The position numbers and the translations under genes were made by a program. From positions 94,809,782-94,873,781 of the forward strand of contig NC_092628.1 of assembly GCF_039555335.1 (NCBI RefSeq): a stretch of 64,000 nt of DNA, in the 5' to 3' direction. This document shows, piece by piece, positions 20,176-30,877 of this stretch. The stretch is from Amphiura filiformis (lineage: Eukaryota > Echinodermata > Ophiuroidea > Amphilepidida > Amphiuridae). Positions within the stretch are counted from its first letter, which is position 1; each line of letters starts with the position of its first letter. Below the pieces are notes generated by a model. That model searched no databases, had not been told where the DNA came from, and worked only from the letters and a program-made list of their open reading frames with translations.

Positions 20176-20441
20176 TATAGTAGGAATTCCAATTGAATGA
20201 ACGCAGCTTTCAACAGCTGTACTCGATCCATTCGCGATTGTATATCGCGTATTTCAAACTACAGCGCGAACGCACGACCTTGGATACAATGCCAACCAAT
20301 CACGAGTGCGTTGGCATGGTTGGATTCACTTCGCGTTACATTGACGCACAGTCGCTGCACGCTGGCGTACATCGCACAGTGTACGCAAATGTTCGTCACG
20401 CTATTGAAAGCTGCGTTCATTCAATTGGAATTCCCACTATA
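20176..20441. mobile_element. 266-bp MITE with ~38-bp terminal inverted repeats
   Basis: The left end TATAGTAGGAATTCCAATTG... and right end are reverse complements over about 38 bp with one or two differences, bordered by TA. The centre is CG-rich compared with its surroundings. Two overlapping 81-84 residue frames run through it but are by-products of the palindromic ends. Confidence 0.8.
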
Positions 20442-21114
20442 GTATGATTCAACACACGTCCAGTCGTCCACATCATCCACTCTGTCCCAATAATCCCAAG
20501 CTATTGTCTGAAATTGCTCCTCAGAAGATGTACCATAAGAACCCAGTCTTCAAATGATAGTCATATAACGACCAATTATGTCTGGTTCCATACTTTTGGT
20601 AAGATCACAACTAGAATTTGGTAAGATCACAACTCATGAACTAGAATACGCCTCCACTATTTGGTAGGTATCACAGGGAAACCTCAGTTAACACATTTGT
20701 TAGTCAGTCAAAATGGCCTAAACTGGCAATACAAATTTACATTGAAATTAAAAAGAAGCTTTTTAAGAAGGAAACCTTCATAAATATGTTGTCTATACTT
20801 CACTTGACCCAATATATGATTTTTTTTGGTGATGAGAGACCCGCAGATGGAATTTCAGAGAGATTTTGATAGCAGTTCCATTAAAAAAGGTGCTATCGTC
20901 ATGAGACTAAGATCTAGAAACACCCCGTAATGCTGTTTTGGGGAATTTTGCTAGCAGAATCTTTTTGATGAAAGTCAATCTTTGACAAGATGTAACTTTG
21001 CTACAGAAAGTGCTATGACAAAAAGGTTTTCAGTGTTGGCTTTCTTTACTTTAGGGCTTTAATTTGATATATAAAATGATGCAGTTTGATGGCAAATTTG
21101 AATTCACCTGGCAT
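20442..21114. other. Intergenic, no gene recognised
   Basis: No coding signal. A short local duplication (TTGGTAAGATCACAACT, twice near 20600-20635) is the only visible structure. Confidence 0.45.
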
Positions 21115-21450
21115 ACCTATATTTGGGACCCATACAGACAAAACCAAATAGATCAACTTGAACAGATTCAACACAGGGCAATCCGTTTCATATGCGGAAA
21201 CTACCAACGCAAAGCCAGCGTCACCACCATGAGATTAGATCTGGGAATCCCCACCTTGGAGGAGAGACGCAGGCAAGCCCGCTTGACCACATTCTACAAG
21301 GCAATCAACAACCAAATAGCCATACCAATTCCAGTCTACATCAAACCAAGACAACGCACAACTCGCCAGCAACATCAGCAAAGGTTCATGCGGCTTGGTT
21401 CTAGCTCAGACAACTACAGGCAAAGCTTCTTCCCAAGAACTCTGTGTGAC
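21115..21450 (+). pseudogene. C-terminal fragment of a non-LTR retrotransposon polyprotein (LINE B)
   Basis: The frame reads TYIWDPY, then IDQLEQIQHRAIRFICGNY, IPTLEERRRQARL and YRQSFFPRTL. This is the usual region after the reverse transcriptase thumb in CR1/Jockey-like LINEs (WDP, QxxAxRF, TLExRR, FFPRT motifs). It has neither a reverse transcriptase core upstream nor its own 3' end downstream. It stops where the (TTC)n tail of the minus-strand LINE A begins, so LINE A probably inserted into it. Confidence 0.85.
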
Positions 21451-21609
21451 TTCTTCTTCTTCTTCTTCTTCTTCGTCTTCCAAGTTTTCACTCCCGAGTA
21501 TTGTCGTACTGTGTGCGGTGCAAAGGGTGCGAGCGGAAACACGAATTTCACTGAGTGCAGATAAACTTGAGCAGTGCTGATGTGCGAGTAAAAACGGCCC
21601 TCTTCCAGT

Positions 21610-22014
21610 CTAGCGAAGCGTCAGTGGATTCAGCCGGCTTCGGAAGATCTCCAAAGATGTGGCAGATACGACTGAGGCTGGTAGTGTGTTCCACAGACAA
21701 ATGACGCTCGGGAAGTAGGAAAACTGGTAGGACTGGATTCTGCAGTGTTGTTGTCTAAACTGCATGTGGTGACCTCTAGTTGTGTTAGGAGCTGGAAAGA
21801 AGTAGGGTGGACCACTTGGAATGGCGACTAGACCGTGAACAATCCGGTATAACATGGTGACTTTGTTGTGTGCATGGCGTTCATTTAAAGACTGCCATTG
21901 GAGATCGCTAAGCATCTGGCTCACACTGTGTCTAGGATGGTAATCAGATTCAACAAACCTAGCAGCACGTCTTTGTACCATGTCTAATTGAGAAACCATA
22001 TCCTTGGTATGAGG
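21610..22014 (-). pseudogene. LINE A C-terminal segment and stop
   Basis: It reads DPHTKDMVSQLDMVQRRAAR, SDYHPRHSVSQML, SLNERHAHNKVTMLYRI, then FFPSVICLWN-like SYFPSVICLWNTLPASVV and SRLNPLTLR before the stop. This continues WDP...VQRRAARF from the thumb segment 250 bp away, so the two were once joined. The minus-strand 3' UTR of about 130 nt and (GAA)n tail follow. Confidence 0.85.
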
Positions 22015-22265
22015 ATCCCCTACCCTTTCTTACCAACATCCTAAAGGCAATGTAGTTTGTTTTTTCCTGCCAGTCATTTTTTGATATTGTTCCAAATCCA
22101 GTCAAGTGCAATTATAATGTGTTCCTATTTATTTTTATGTTTTTAAATGTTTGAGTGTTTTAATTATAATGTATGTATTTTTCATAATGCTATTTTTAAT
22201 GTAAATGTCATGCAATTCAGCCGTTGGCTGCTATGTGATTTCTAATAAATATACAATACAATATA
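22015..22265 (+). mobile_element. 3' end of another LINE, inserted into LINE A
   Basis: About 250 bp separate two parts of LINE A that should be contiguous. It ends in AATAAATATACAATACAATA followed by TAAAA, a plausible 3' end and tail of a plus-strand, 5'-truncated LINE copy. It could belong to the same family as LINE B (21115-21450), but this cannot be shown from the sequence. Confidence 0.55.
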
Positions 22266-22267
22266 AA

Positions 22268-22530
22268 AGGAGGCGAACTCAAGCGTTGGTCGAACATACG
22301 TCTTGTAAGCCTGTTCCTTGATTTTTGGTGGGAACTTCCGTAGGTTTCTGCGTACATGTAGGAAGCCCAGGGTGCTATTTGATTTCTTGGTGATGTTATT
22401 TACATGTGGTTTCCAGTTGAGGTTGCTCAGAATAGTGACTCCCAGATACTTAGCTTCGTCGACAATGCGTAGCGAAGACCCGTGGGATGGTATAATTGGC
22501 TTGGATGATGTTTTTCCTTTTGTTGGTAAC
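22268..22530 (-). pseudogene. LINE A thumb segment
   Basis: It reads AKYLGVTILSNLNWKPHVNN, then STLGFLHVRRNLR and AYKTYVRPTLEFAS, the conserved YLGV.I...L.W..H / LGFLRRN / LVRPxLEYA region that follows the reverse transcriptase palm. It is cut at LEFAS by the insert on its lower-coordinate side and follows the SINE tail on the other. Confidence 0.85.
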
Positions 22531-22907
22531 TCTTCTTCTTCTTCTTCCTTCCTTATAAGTGCCTCCCTCATGTATGAGTATTATCGCACTGCGTACAGAC
22601 AAGCTGTACTTATTTTTTTACTCTGGAACCTAGAGTAGATGAGTGTATTTTGAAGTACAGTCAACATGACCGGATGATCCCCTGCTCTTTTCGAATAGCC
22701 TGTGGCGTTCTTTAACGTGCACGCACACTACATTAATGTGAGAAAATATGCATGTACACGGACCGACAGCTTAAAGTGCCCTCCGAAGCACTAAGCAAGT
22801 AGAGTGAAGTGTCTTGATCAAGGACACAAAGAGCCAGACCTGGGATTTGAACCCTTGACCCTTGGGTTCACAGTCCTATGCCTTAAACGCTAGGCCACGC
22901 TCTCCTC
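22531..22907 (-). mobile_element. tRNA-derived SINE with LINE A-like 3' end
   Basis: On the minus strand the head (22907-22831) has a Pol III A box (TGGCCTAGCGTTTAAGGC) and B box (GGTTCAAATCC). The body contains GTCCTTGATCAAG and GTGCTTCGGAGGGCACTT, and the end is a (GAA)n tail. The last part before the tail (22597-22576) matches 17 of 22 positions of LINE A's end (21517-21496), differing only by transitions. This suggests mobilisation by LINE A machinery. Confidence 0.85.
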
Positions 22908-22910
22908 CTC

Positions 22911-24019
22911 TTAACGCGGCTGTGTACTCTAGACATTGTTTCTTTCGCAAAATTGAGTTTTTTTGATATGTTTGTACTTTGTTATGTTTTTTTATAAATA
23001 CAAGGAATAAAAATCCAGATTTGTTAACTCCAACTGTAATATTTTAAGGATTTTATTTCCCTATTCCACTCGTGTTTGAAATTGAAAAGGAAAGAAAATC
23101 TTTGTTGTACCAGCAGGGTACACGCGCGCAAAACGCATCGCGAAATTTGTTAACGCACAAATACGCTACACATACGCCGACGCTTATCTGCATGCGCCGG
23201 CGCATCTTATGGAAACACCACGGAAGCACTGATTTCACAAAAACCTAGTGGTCAAATGGCTCCTTTTAGCTGTTAAAATGTGGGTTTTTTCAAGTTCTTT
23301 CACCCGATTTAAATATCAAGTTATGAATGGATTTCGCTCAAACTTCTCAGGGGCTGTGGATTAACCCGATGTTCCCGTAATATAAGGTAGAAAAACAAAA
23401 ACTGCCGCATTCTCCTGCGAGATTCGATGAAATTGCAAAATGTGACCACTTTAAACTTCAACGGCCATTATTTCAATGTTCATTTTCTCGGTAAAATGAC
23501 GATTTAGGTACACGATAACTCAATAAATACAGCATCTATAGGTAAGCAAACATGATCATCGTAAAAAGCATGATCGACTCAAGAAACGGTTTTCTCATTT
23601 TTTATACATTTATTTTGGTCTATTTCCGATTTTAGGCATCATTTTGTGCAAATAGGCGTTTGTGAATTTCAAAAAGTTCAATTTGATGCCTTATATGGTC
23701 AATATCTCAAAAAATAAGGCCAATATCAAAAAAATTAAAAAACTGTTTTTGGAATGGAGCCTACAGATTGAGCTAAAAACAAAATAAAATATTTTGGAAA
23801 GAGTATTTTTTTGTTATTATGTACCTAACAAATATTGCCAAAAACTCACTTTTTTGTGTTTTTCTTCATAATTGTTGTTTTTACCCCAAATCTGTACGTA
23901 TATTAAGATTTATTGATGTCTTGCCCTTATAAAAATGTATACTTTTATATGTCTTGCGCTAATAATTACAAAGTTATTGCACTTTTACTACAAGCATGTC
24001 TGAGAGTACACAGCTGCCT
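22911..24019. other. Unassigned block between SINE and LINE A core
   Basis: No coding content. The 23400-23900 part is AT-rich with repeated short phrases (TCAAAAA, CTCAAAAAATAAGGCC) and may be a further element interrupting LINE A, but I could not find matching ends. Confidence 0.4.
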
Positions 24020-24950
24020 TAACACTTCGCACTTGTCAGGGTTAAAAGACATCAACCATTTACTCTCCCATACTTGATGATTGGCAAGGTCATCCTGAAG
24101 TGCAGTGACATCCGCTTGAGATTTAATTGGGCGGTACAGAAGACAATCATCAGTGAAGATTCTGATGTCAGATGTGACGAAGTCCGGTAAGTCATTTATG
24201 AAGACCAAGAAAAGAAGCGGTCCTAGGACCGTTCCTTGGGGCATGCCTGAGGTGACATTTGCCAGGTTGCTTTTCTTTCCTTCCAAGATGACTCGTTGAG
24301 TATGATCAGTTAGGAAATCACGGATCCATGATAGCAGGGGACCACGAATACCATAGTAGTGGAGTTTCAGGAGGAGACGCTGATGCGGTACCCTGTCGAA
24401 CGCCTTTGAGAAGTCCAGGATGGCATCGATCTGTTCTTTATCTCGTAGCCCTCTAGCAAGGTCGTGGACAGTCAGAAAGAGTTGTGATTCGCACGAGTGT
24501 TTCTTCCTGAATCCAAACTGTCTCTCCGTAAGAAGTCCATGGGTATCCAGGTGGTTGATGATCTGACTATGGATGATGTGTTCCATGATCTTGCATACAA
24601 TTGATGTAAGAGATATGGGCTGGTAATTTGCTGGCTTGTGGTTATCGCCCTTTTTGAAGATTGGTGTCACATCTGCTGACTTCCATTCGTGTGGTATTCT
24701 GCCCTGATGTAGAGTGGCGTGGAATAGAAGTGTAAAGACCGGAGCCAGTTCCTCGGAGCCTTCTTTCAATAGATATGCGGGAAGATTATCTGGTCCGGAT
24801 GCAGTGTGTGGCTTGATTTTAGATAAAAGCTTTTGGACACCTTCGCTACGTATCTCAAACAGAGGAACATCAGGATGAGGACTTTGACCAAGATCAGGCA
24901 AGTCTTCAGATGTAAAAACTGATACAAACTGGTCATTCAACAGGTTGTAT
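24020..24950 (-). pseudogene. LINE A reverse transcriptase core
   Basis: The open frame continues to 24997 and is 343 residues with its non-LINE ends; homology starts near residue 17. Visible motifs are TASGPDNLPAYLLKEG (about 65-80), a fingers block ending KPANYQPISL (121-130), QFGFRKKHSCESQL (160-173), DFSKAFD (195-201), SGMPQGTVLGPLLF (250-263) and FTDD (281-284). FADD/YADD is usual at the catalytic site, so the Ala-to-Thr change, and NYQP where NYRP is common, suggest decay. The frame is interrupted after DKCEVLR. Confidence 0.88.
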
Positions 24951-25642
24951 GCAACAATTTGGACCACAAAAATCATTTTGGGACCCGCAAATTTCAACTA
25001 TAAAAATGGGATCTGAATGGGTCCAGCATAAAAAAGTGGACCCGGTTATTTGAGAGCAAACTGTGAACCCTGCCGCTGTATCTAGCGAGTAGAAAATACG
25101 AGTCGAGTTCAGTTGACCAAAATGGTAGCTCCTGGTCACCTCAGATTCATATCACGCATGCGTAATGACGTCAGTATCAAGCTGCTCATTAAATATTCAT
25201 GAACCCGACAACGTGGTCACAATCGGTGCATCGGAGTGGTTGGAATTAACGCGATGTGGTTGACCTTACAGGGGTCAGAGATATGCATACATGTATTCAT
25301 GTTTGAATGGCTGCTGGCTAAACAGCGGTGTGGATATAGTATTCATCACCGGGACTGAAAAATGCGCCATTTTCGATGTTTGTACCAGGGATTTTCAGAC
25401 ACAGAGACTTCTACAAATTTGTCCAAAGTTAACCAAAGGGTTGGGGATTGCATTTTTAACTATCACTAAATGTTTCGAATTGAGTTCAGCTAAAAAGTAG
25501 ACCATTTCGGGGACTGTAATTGGTGTACATGTCACATTTTGAACAGTAAGCGACAAGTGACCAACTTGGCTGTCAGCACAAGTATTGGGCCTTGCTCAGA
25601 ATAAGTAGATAAATGATTGACTAAATCATTGAAGAGGGGAGC
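24951..25642. other. Intergenic, no gene recognised
   Basis: This follows the LINE A 5' truncation point. Short frames exist on both strands, but none has recognisable content. Confidence 0.4.
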
Positions 25643-25914
25643 ATGGGCCGAGCGGTTGAATTGAGGCATTGTCGGCGTTGTTGGGCTGTGACGTCCTGAA
25701 AGGATCCTGCTGAGTATCGACGTAGACGTAAACGTAAACGTGGGTCCGAGGGTCCCGGGTTTCAAAATCTGAGTGGATCCACTTGGCGCTTGAGCTAAGC
25801 TTGCTCTTTGTGTCCTTGAGCAAGGCACTTTACTCTTCTTGCTTAGTGCTTCGGAGGGCACTTTAAAAAGCTGTCGGGCCTGTGTACATGTATTTTCTCA
25901 TATTAATGCAGTGT
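25643..25914 (+). mobile_element. SINE, second copy of the 22531-22907 family
   Basis: It has a tRNA-like head with A box (TGGGCCGAGCGGTTGA) and B box-like GGTCCCGGGTTTC, separated by an unusual insert with GTAAAC repeats. The body GTCCTTGAGCAAGGCACTTT, TTAGTGCTTCGGAGGGCACT and ATTAATGCAGTGTGCA aligns with the minus-strand SINE. It lacks the LINE-like end and GAA tail, so its 3' end is truncated. Confidence 0.8.
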
Positions 25915-25935
25915 GCAGCCCTCGAATTAACCCAT

Positions 25936-25964
25936 GGCACCCACGGCATAATGCCGTGGGTGCC
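25936..25964. repeat. Perfect 29-nt palindrome
   Basis: GGCACCCACGGCAT, one central A, then ATGCCGTGGGTGCC. It lies in a stretch (25915-26215) that repeats GTGCCC/GATGCCCTC/TGCCGT phrases. Origin unknown. Confidence 0.6.
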
Positions 25965-26261
25965 CATCCCCACTGCCGTAATGCCCTCAAAATATGTCCT
26001 TTACCGACGGCAGTCACTTGCTGTGCCCTCTAATGAAGTTGCCGTCGGTGCCCCAGCCCTACCCCTTCATTATAAAATCATCTATCAGACTGTTTGTGTG
26101 TGTTTTCTTTGCTTTTGAGAAATTGCCTTGGTGCCCTTCTCAAATTTTCAACAGTTGCCATGATGCCCTCTTGAAATATTACAAACTGTCGTGCTGCCGT
26201 GCCTTTTCAGTGAAAATCCTTCATCTTCTGTCTAACAACTTATTTGAATTCACAAAGTATA

Positions 26262-26756
26262 AATTTAGATTTACTTGGTGCTGCTATCTTCAGTAGATAT
26301 CAATGTATTTTAAGTCATCCTGTTGGTGCAGTGATGTTGAATATTTATATTATGTAGATAGCAACTTACTTGATTCACATGTAGAATATAAAAGCAATAT
26401 AGTTTGCTTTACTTGGTGCTGCTATCTTCAGTAGATAGTAATGTATATGAATTTATATCCTGTTGGGGATGTTGAATAAAGTTTATATTCTGTAGATAGA
26501 AACTTATTTGATTCACATGTAGAATATAATAGCAACATAGTTTGTTTTGCTTGCCATCTACAAATATTCAACATCCCCAACAGGATGAATTCAAATACAT
26601 TGCTATCTACTGAAGATAGCAGCACCAAGCAAAACAAACTTTGTTGCTTTTATATTCTACATGTGAATCAAATAAGTTGCTATCTACAGAATACAAATAT
26701 TCAACATCCCCAACAGGATGAATTCAAATAAATTGCTATCTACTGAAGATAAGATA
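26262..26756. repeat. ~137-bp repeat array in both orientations
   Basis: Two forward copies (CTTTACTTGGTGCTGCTATC ... TTCAGTAGATAG ... CCTGTTGG ... TTCACATGTAGAATATA) are followed from about 26550 by two reverse-complement copies, so the array could fold into a hairpin of roughly 200-bp arms. Each unit includes GCTATC-TACTGAA-GATAGC. Degraded relatives lie at 26930-27060 and 27340-27500. Confidence 0.8.
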
Positions 26757-27745
26757 GCAACTTGCCGAATTTTGCACCCGGATCGTCACAACATTTGCCA
26801 GGTTTGTGGGACGATTTGGGGGGTTATTAATTAGGCCTGATTGTCGACAGTTGTCGACGTCGGCTTTTTAATTTTGTCGATTGTCGACAATGAAAATGCT
26901 TGCCGATACCAGCGCTAGTTGAATATAAATTTATATTCTGTAGACTATAGCAATTTTTTTAATCCATGTGTAGCAAAAAAGGTAATTAATTTCTCTTGAT
27001 GGTGCTGTCTGTCCTCAGTAGATAGTAATTAATTTGAATTCACATCAAGTAATTAAAACTTGATGCTTATATGTCTTTGATAGATATTAATTGATTTGAA
27101 TTAATCCTTCTTCTTCTTTCCATTACTGTGCATAAACCTCCTAGGAGTATATTTGCACAAATGGTGGCACGCTCTCTCACACGACAGGCATGAGACTCAA
27201 AGGCGTAAAAAGTTATTATAATTATACAAGTTAAAAACAGCCTGGAAGGTGGCTTTGCTGAAGACGACGTCCTTGACCCTGGTCTTGAAGATGTTGACAG
27301 ATGGTGAATCAATTGTTCAATGATGTTGAATTTGTTTTATTTTGAATTCACATAAATTTGTAGTAACATTAACATTGTTACTCTACATGCTAATGTCTTC
27401 AGTAGATAGCAATTTTTTTAATTAATTATGTTCACTGACAGTAAATATAGATCTTCAGTACTGTAGATACATGTAGTAACTTACTTGAATTCACATTTAC
27501 TTTATATATTCCACAATATTGTCCAAACACTTGTAAATTTGCCATTCACATGATAATCTAGAAATAAGAACCTCAGTTATTAAAGATCTAAAGATATATG
27601 TACCCTAATTAAAAGTGGATGATGTACTTTGTGTACTCTGAACAACCTTGTATGGCTTACCATATTCCATCCCCATTAGGCACGCTTTATATCGATGTGT
27701 CATTTTATTTTGATACTAAAGTACATGTAGTACTTTAGTACAAGC
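26757..27745. other. Intergenic with degraded copies of the 26.3-kb repeat
   Basis: No gene. TTGTCGAC/GTCGACAA motifs cluster at 26840-26895. GTAGATAG and TTGAATTCACAT phrases near 27010-27060 and 27340-27500 are worn copies of the neighbouring repeat. Confidence 0.45.
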
Positions 27746-28406
27746 TTAAGGAACTGGAATGAGCATTTTGAGCGTTCGACAGCATTTTTGTGGGACATGA
27801 GAGCACATCAGACCTATCGAATTGCATTCTGAATACGAAGAATGTCTTTCTGATATCAAATAATTTTCATTTTATGAAATTCACGATATAATACAAATTT
27901 TATGACAAATTATTAAAATTTGATATTTTTCACATTTTGAGATATAACAGTCCTCAAGTAAATTTTATAAATTTAATGATATAGTCTTAAAGTGTATGTA
28001 GCTGGGAGGAAAAGCCGACGATCAATTGAAAATTTTGACCTTTCATATTGAAGATATGGATTTTTCCCCAAAAAGACCTAATTTTTTTTTGGTGTTTTGG
28101 GAAAAAAATCCATATCTTCAATATAAAAGGTCAAAATTTTCAATTGATCGTCGGTTTTCATCCCACCTACATACACTTTCGTAGAAATCATCAGATTTAT
28201 AAAGTTTACTTGAGTACTGTTAAATATCAAAAATATCAATTTTGAATGATTTGCCATAAAATGTGTATTACATTGCGAATTTCAAAAATCAAAATTATTT
28301 GATATCAGAAGGCCATTCTTCGTATTCAGAATGCAATTCGATATGTCTGATGTGCTCTAATGTCCCACAATAAATACTGTCCAAACGTTCATACCCCTTC
28401 CCTTAA
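27746..28406. mobile_element. 661-bp foldback element flanked by TTAA
   Basis: Two arms of about 320 bp are reverse complements along nearly their full length and meet near 28078. TTAA stands at 27746-27749 and 28403-28406. Palindromic structure and TTAA target suggest a piggyBac-type non-autonomous element. The 66-residue frame crossing its centre is a by-product. Confidence 0.8.
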
Positions 28407-28931
28407 CTCCATTTACATTCAACTATGCACATGCACTAAAGGTATTGGAAACTCTAAGTAAGCCTTCAGGTATTGGAAACTCTAAGTAAGCCTACACTCT
28501 GAATCGTCATAATGCTTCTCATATTTCATCCACATTATGCATGCTTTGTATCCATGTTTCATTTATTAAATCAATGCTAACTACATGTAGTACGATTTTA
28601 ACACACTTCATGGTTAACTAAGCAAGACAATTTTACGTTGACGTAGGAGAAGATCAATTACAATATCAGATTTAAAAAGATGTTATAAATCAGGTTCCAA
28701 AAAGAAACAGACAACAACAGCAAAGAAACAACTGCAGTTTCAACTTAGGAGTAGATAATATATCAAAAACAGGGGTTTTTTAATCTGTCTTTTATCATAT
28801 TTTCCAAAACATTTTGTTCTGTGTCTCAAGAATGGCGCTCTAAGGGTTATTGAACTAGTTTTGGTCTAATTTTATACATTTAGATAATTTATCTAGCAAA
28901 TGTCATTATGTGGAAAGGTAAAAGATCAAAG

Positions 28932-29056
28932 TGGGAGAGTAGGCAGTCATGACTACTTGTAGACTTACCCATGTATTGTTTTTTGCTGTAGCTAATTGCA
29001 TTGCTTTTTCATATGACCGGTAATCGTGAGGCCTGGGGTTCAATCCCTCTTAATGT
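28932..29056 (+). repeat. Possible tRNA-derived repeat, copy 1
   Basis: GAGAGTAGGCAGTCATGACTA opens a segment that ends with a B box-like GGGGTTCAATCCC. The same opening occurs at 29802, so this is a dispersed repeat, perhaps the head of a SINE. Confidence 0.35.
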
Positions 29057-29801
29057 ATGCAACAAAACACCATAATGAAACAATCAGATTATCTACCTTT
29101 AAATGCAAAAACAAAAATGTAATAGTGTGTAATAGAACTAAATAAAGACATGTTTTCTTGTTCTCTTCTGAATGTAATTGTATGATAAGGGGAAATTGTG
29201 TGATATTAAGGAGAGGGAGGTTTACATGGTACTAAAGATATAACCTAAAATTTACAGCAACTATACATTGTTAAATTTTATTTGAGTTTTCAGCACTGTC
29301 GGAAGAAATTTCCATAATGACCCTGTGTTCACTTCTGGTAGTACCTGTGTAGGCTTCCTCTGCAGAGTGTTCTGCCCAAATAATGCTTTGAAGGAACAAG
29401 CTTTCAAATGATACCAAATTCATTATTGTGCTACAAAGTACCTTGTTGTACGAACTTTTTGACCGCCCCTCGTAACTTCAACCTGTGAAATGATTAACAG
29501 TTGGAGTGTTTCATGTAACAGTTTACAACCAAACTGGATAAAAATAAGGCTGCTTTAAAATCATTAAAAATTACTTAATCTGTTACATCTGTGGTACACG
29601 TATGCAGAAAACATTACTAATTGTGACCCATAAAATTTTGCCAAAGTTATGCAAATGCATTTTAATGCTTAATTAATGCCATTAATTTTTTTATAGAATT
29701 TAAACAGGAGTAAATTAAGGGCACTAAACCATATATCTATTTGGTTGTGTGAAATCATATAGACCTCTTCATTTTGTTGTTTGGCTCTTAAGACACAGAA
29801 G

Positions 29802-29912
29802 GAGAGTAGGCAGTCATGACTAGTTGAGATTACCAGTGTGTCAGCTATGAATTCAGGTACTACACTGGTAAAGTTTTCACAGATTACCGCAAGGTCTGGT
29901 GTCTAATCCTAA
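29802..29912 (+). repeat. Possible tRNA-derived repeat, copy 2
   Basis: It shares GAGAGTAGGCAGTCATGACTA and a following TTACC block with 28932-29056. The B box-like region is GTCTGGTGTCTAATCC. More worn than copy 1. Confidence 0.35.
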
Positions 29913-30506
29913 TTAAGTCCTGATTTTGTCTCTCTCAGATTAATTTCAGTTTGCACTTGTCTCATAAAATCATTTAAATCATAATTTTTGGGCAGGAATC
30001 ATTTATTTACTTTTGTCACATATATTAATTGTTTCTCACATTGTCTTGCGCTCTGCTTAGGTATTTTGACCTTGGTGAAAATAAATTGAAACTGAAACTA
30101 AAAAAAGCATATGCCGCTTCATTTCATCATATTTGATACAAATTGGAATACATTGGAATTTGTAGAAATTTGACTAAATAAATTCAATGTTATGTGTGAA
30201 TTGCTTTCTACAGGTGATAGCATTATTGCTTGATTGCTTGCTCACTAGCTTATTTTGGATGAATAAAGATCGCTAGCTGACAGCTAAATAAAAAAAGCTT
30301 TTTTTGGGTGGTTTTCCCAAACCACAACAGCTCGACATATATTCGTTCTCCTGCTTGAGCACATCTACATATAAGGAAGGTGTGGTATCATCATTGACTA
30401 AAAAAGACAAATTCATTTACATGCACATCTCTGAATATAAATTCAAATAATTAGCTGCTATCTACAGGAGCTGCAAACAGTATTACACATGATATTCTAT
30501 ATTGAT

Positions 30507-30877
30507 TTAAGGGGTACTACACCCTTCGATAAATTGTGACTATTTTTTGCACTTTTCTCAAAACTAATAACACACTGGTAACAAAAGTTATGTATATATT
30601 ATAGGGGCAAGGAATCCAGTTACTACACTGAAATTTCAGTGACCCAAGACAAACGGTTCGTTATTTATGATACGAAATGAGGTACCGCTAGGATGTACCT
30701 CATTTCCTATCATATTTACTGAACAACTTGTCTTGAGTCACTGAAATTTCAGTGTAGTAATTGGATTCCTAATTGCCCCAATAATATACATAACTTTTGT
30801 TACCAGTGTGATATTAGTTTTTGAGAAAAATACAAAAATAGTCACAAATTTACCACAGGGGTGTAGTACCCCCTTAA
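30507..30877. mobile_element. 371-bp foldback element flanked by TTAA (copy 1)
   Basis: TTAAGGGGTACTACACCC at the left is mirrored by GGGTGTAGTACCCCCTTAA at the right, and arms of about 165 bp pair throughout. The centre is GAGGTACCGCTAGGATGTACCTC. TTAA borders at both ends. The same family recurs at 33106-33810. Confidence 0.85.

Larger units (their letters stand above)
21451..24950 (-). mobile_element. Non-LTR retrotransposon LINE A, 5'-truncated and interrupted, with (GAA)n tail
   Basis: Reading the minus strand from 24950 downward gives a reverse transcriptase core (24950-24020), a thumb segment (22530-22268), a C-terminal segment (22014-21610), an untranslated tail and a (GAA)n tail at 21480-21451. 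No endonuclease domain is present. Three foreign blocks interrupt it: 22015-22265, a SINE at 22531-22907, and an unassigned block up to about 24020. The motif order fits CR1/Jockey/L2-type elements. I cannot name the clade. Confidence 0.8.
28407..30506. other. Intergenic with short duplications
   Basis: No gene. A 30-bp tandem duplication (AGGTATTGGAAACTCTAAGT...) lies at 28440-28492, and a pair of tRNA-like repeats is listed separately. Confidence 0.45.

Noticed and set aside
20193-20447. Two overlapping 81-84 residue proteins
   Set aside because: They lie entirely inside a MITE and are framed by its inverted ends.
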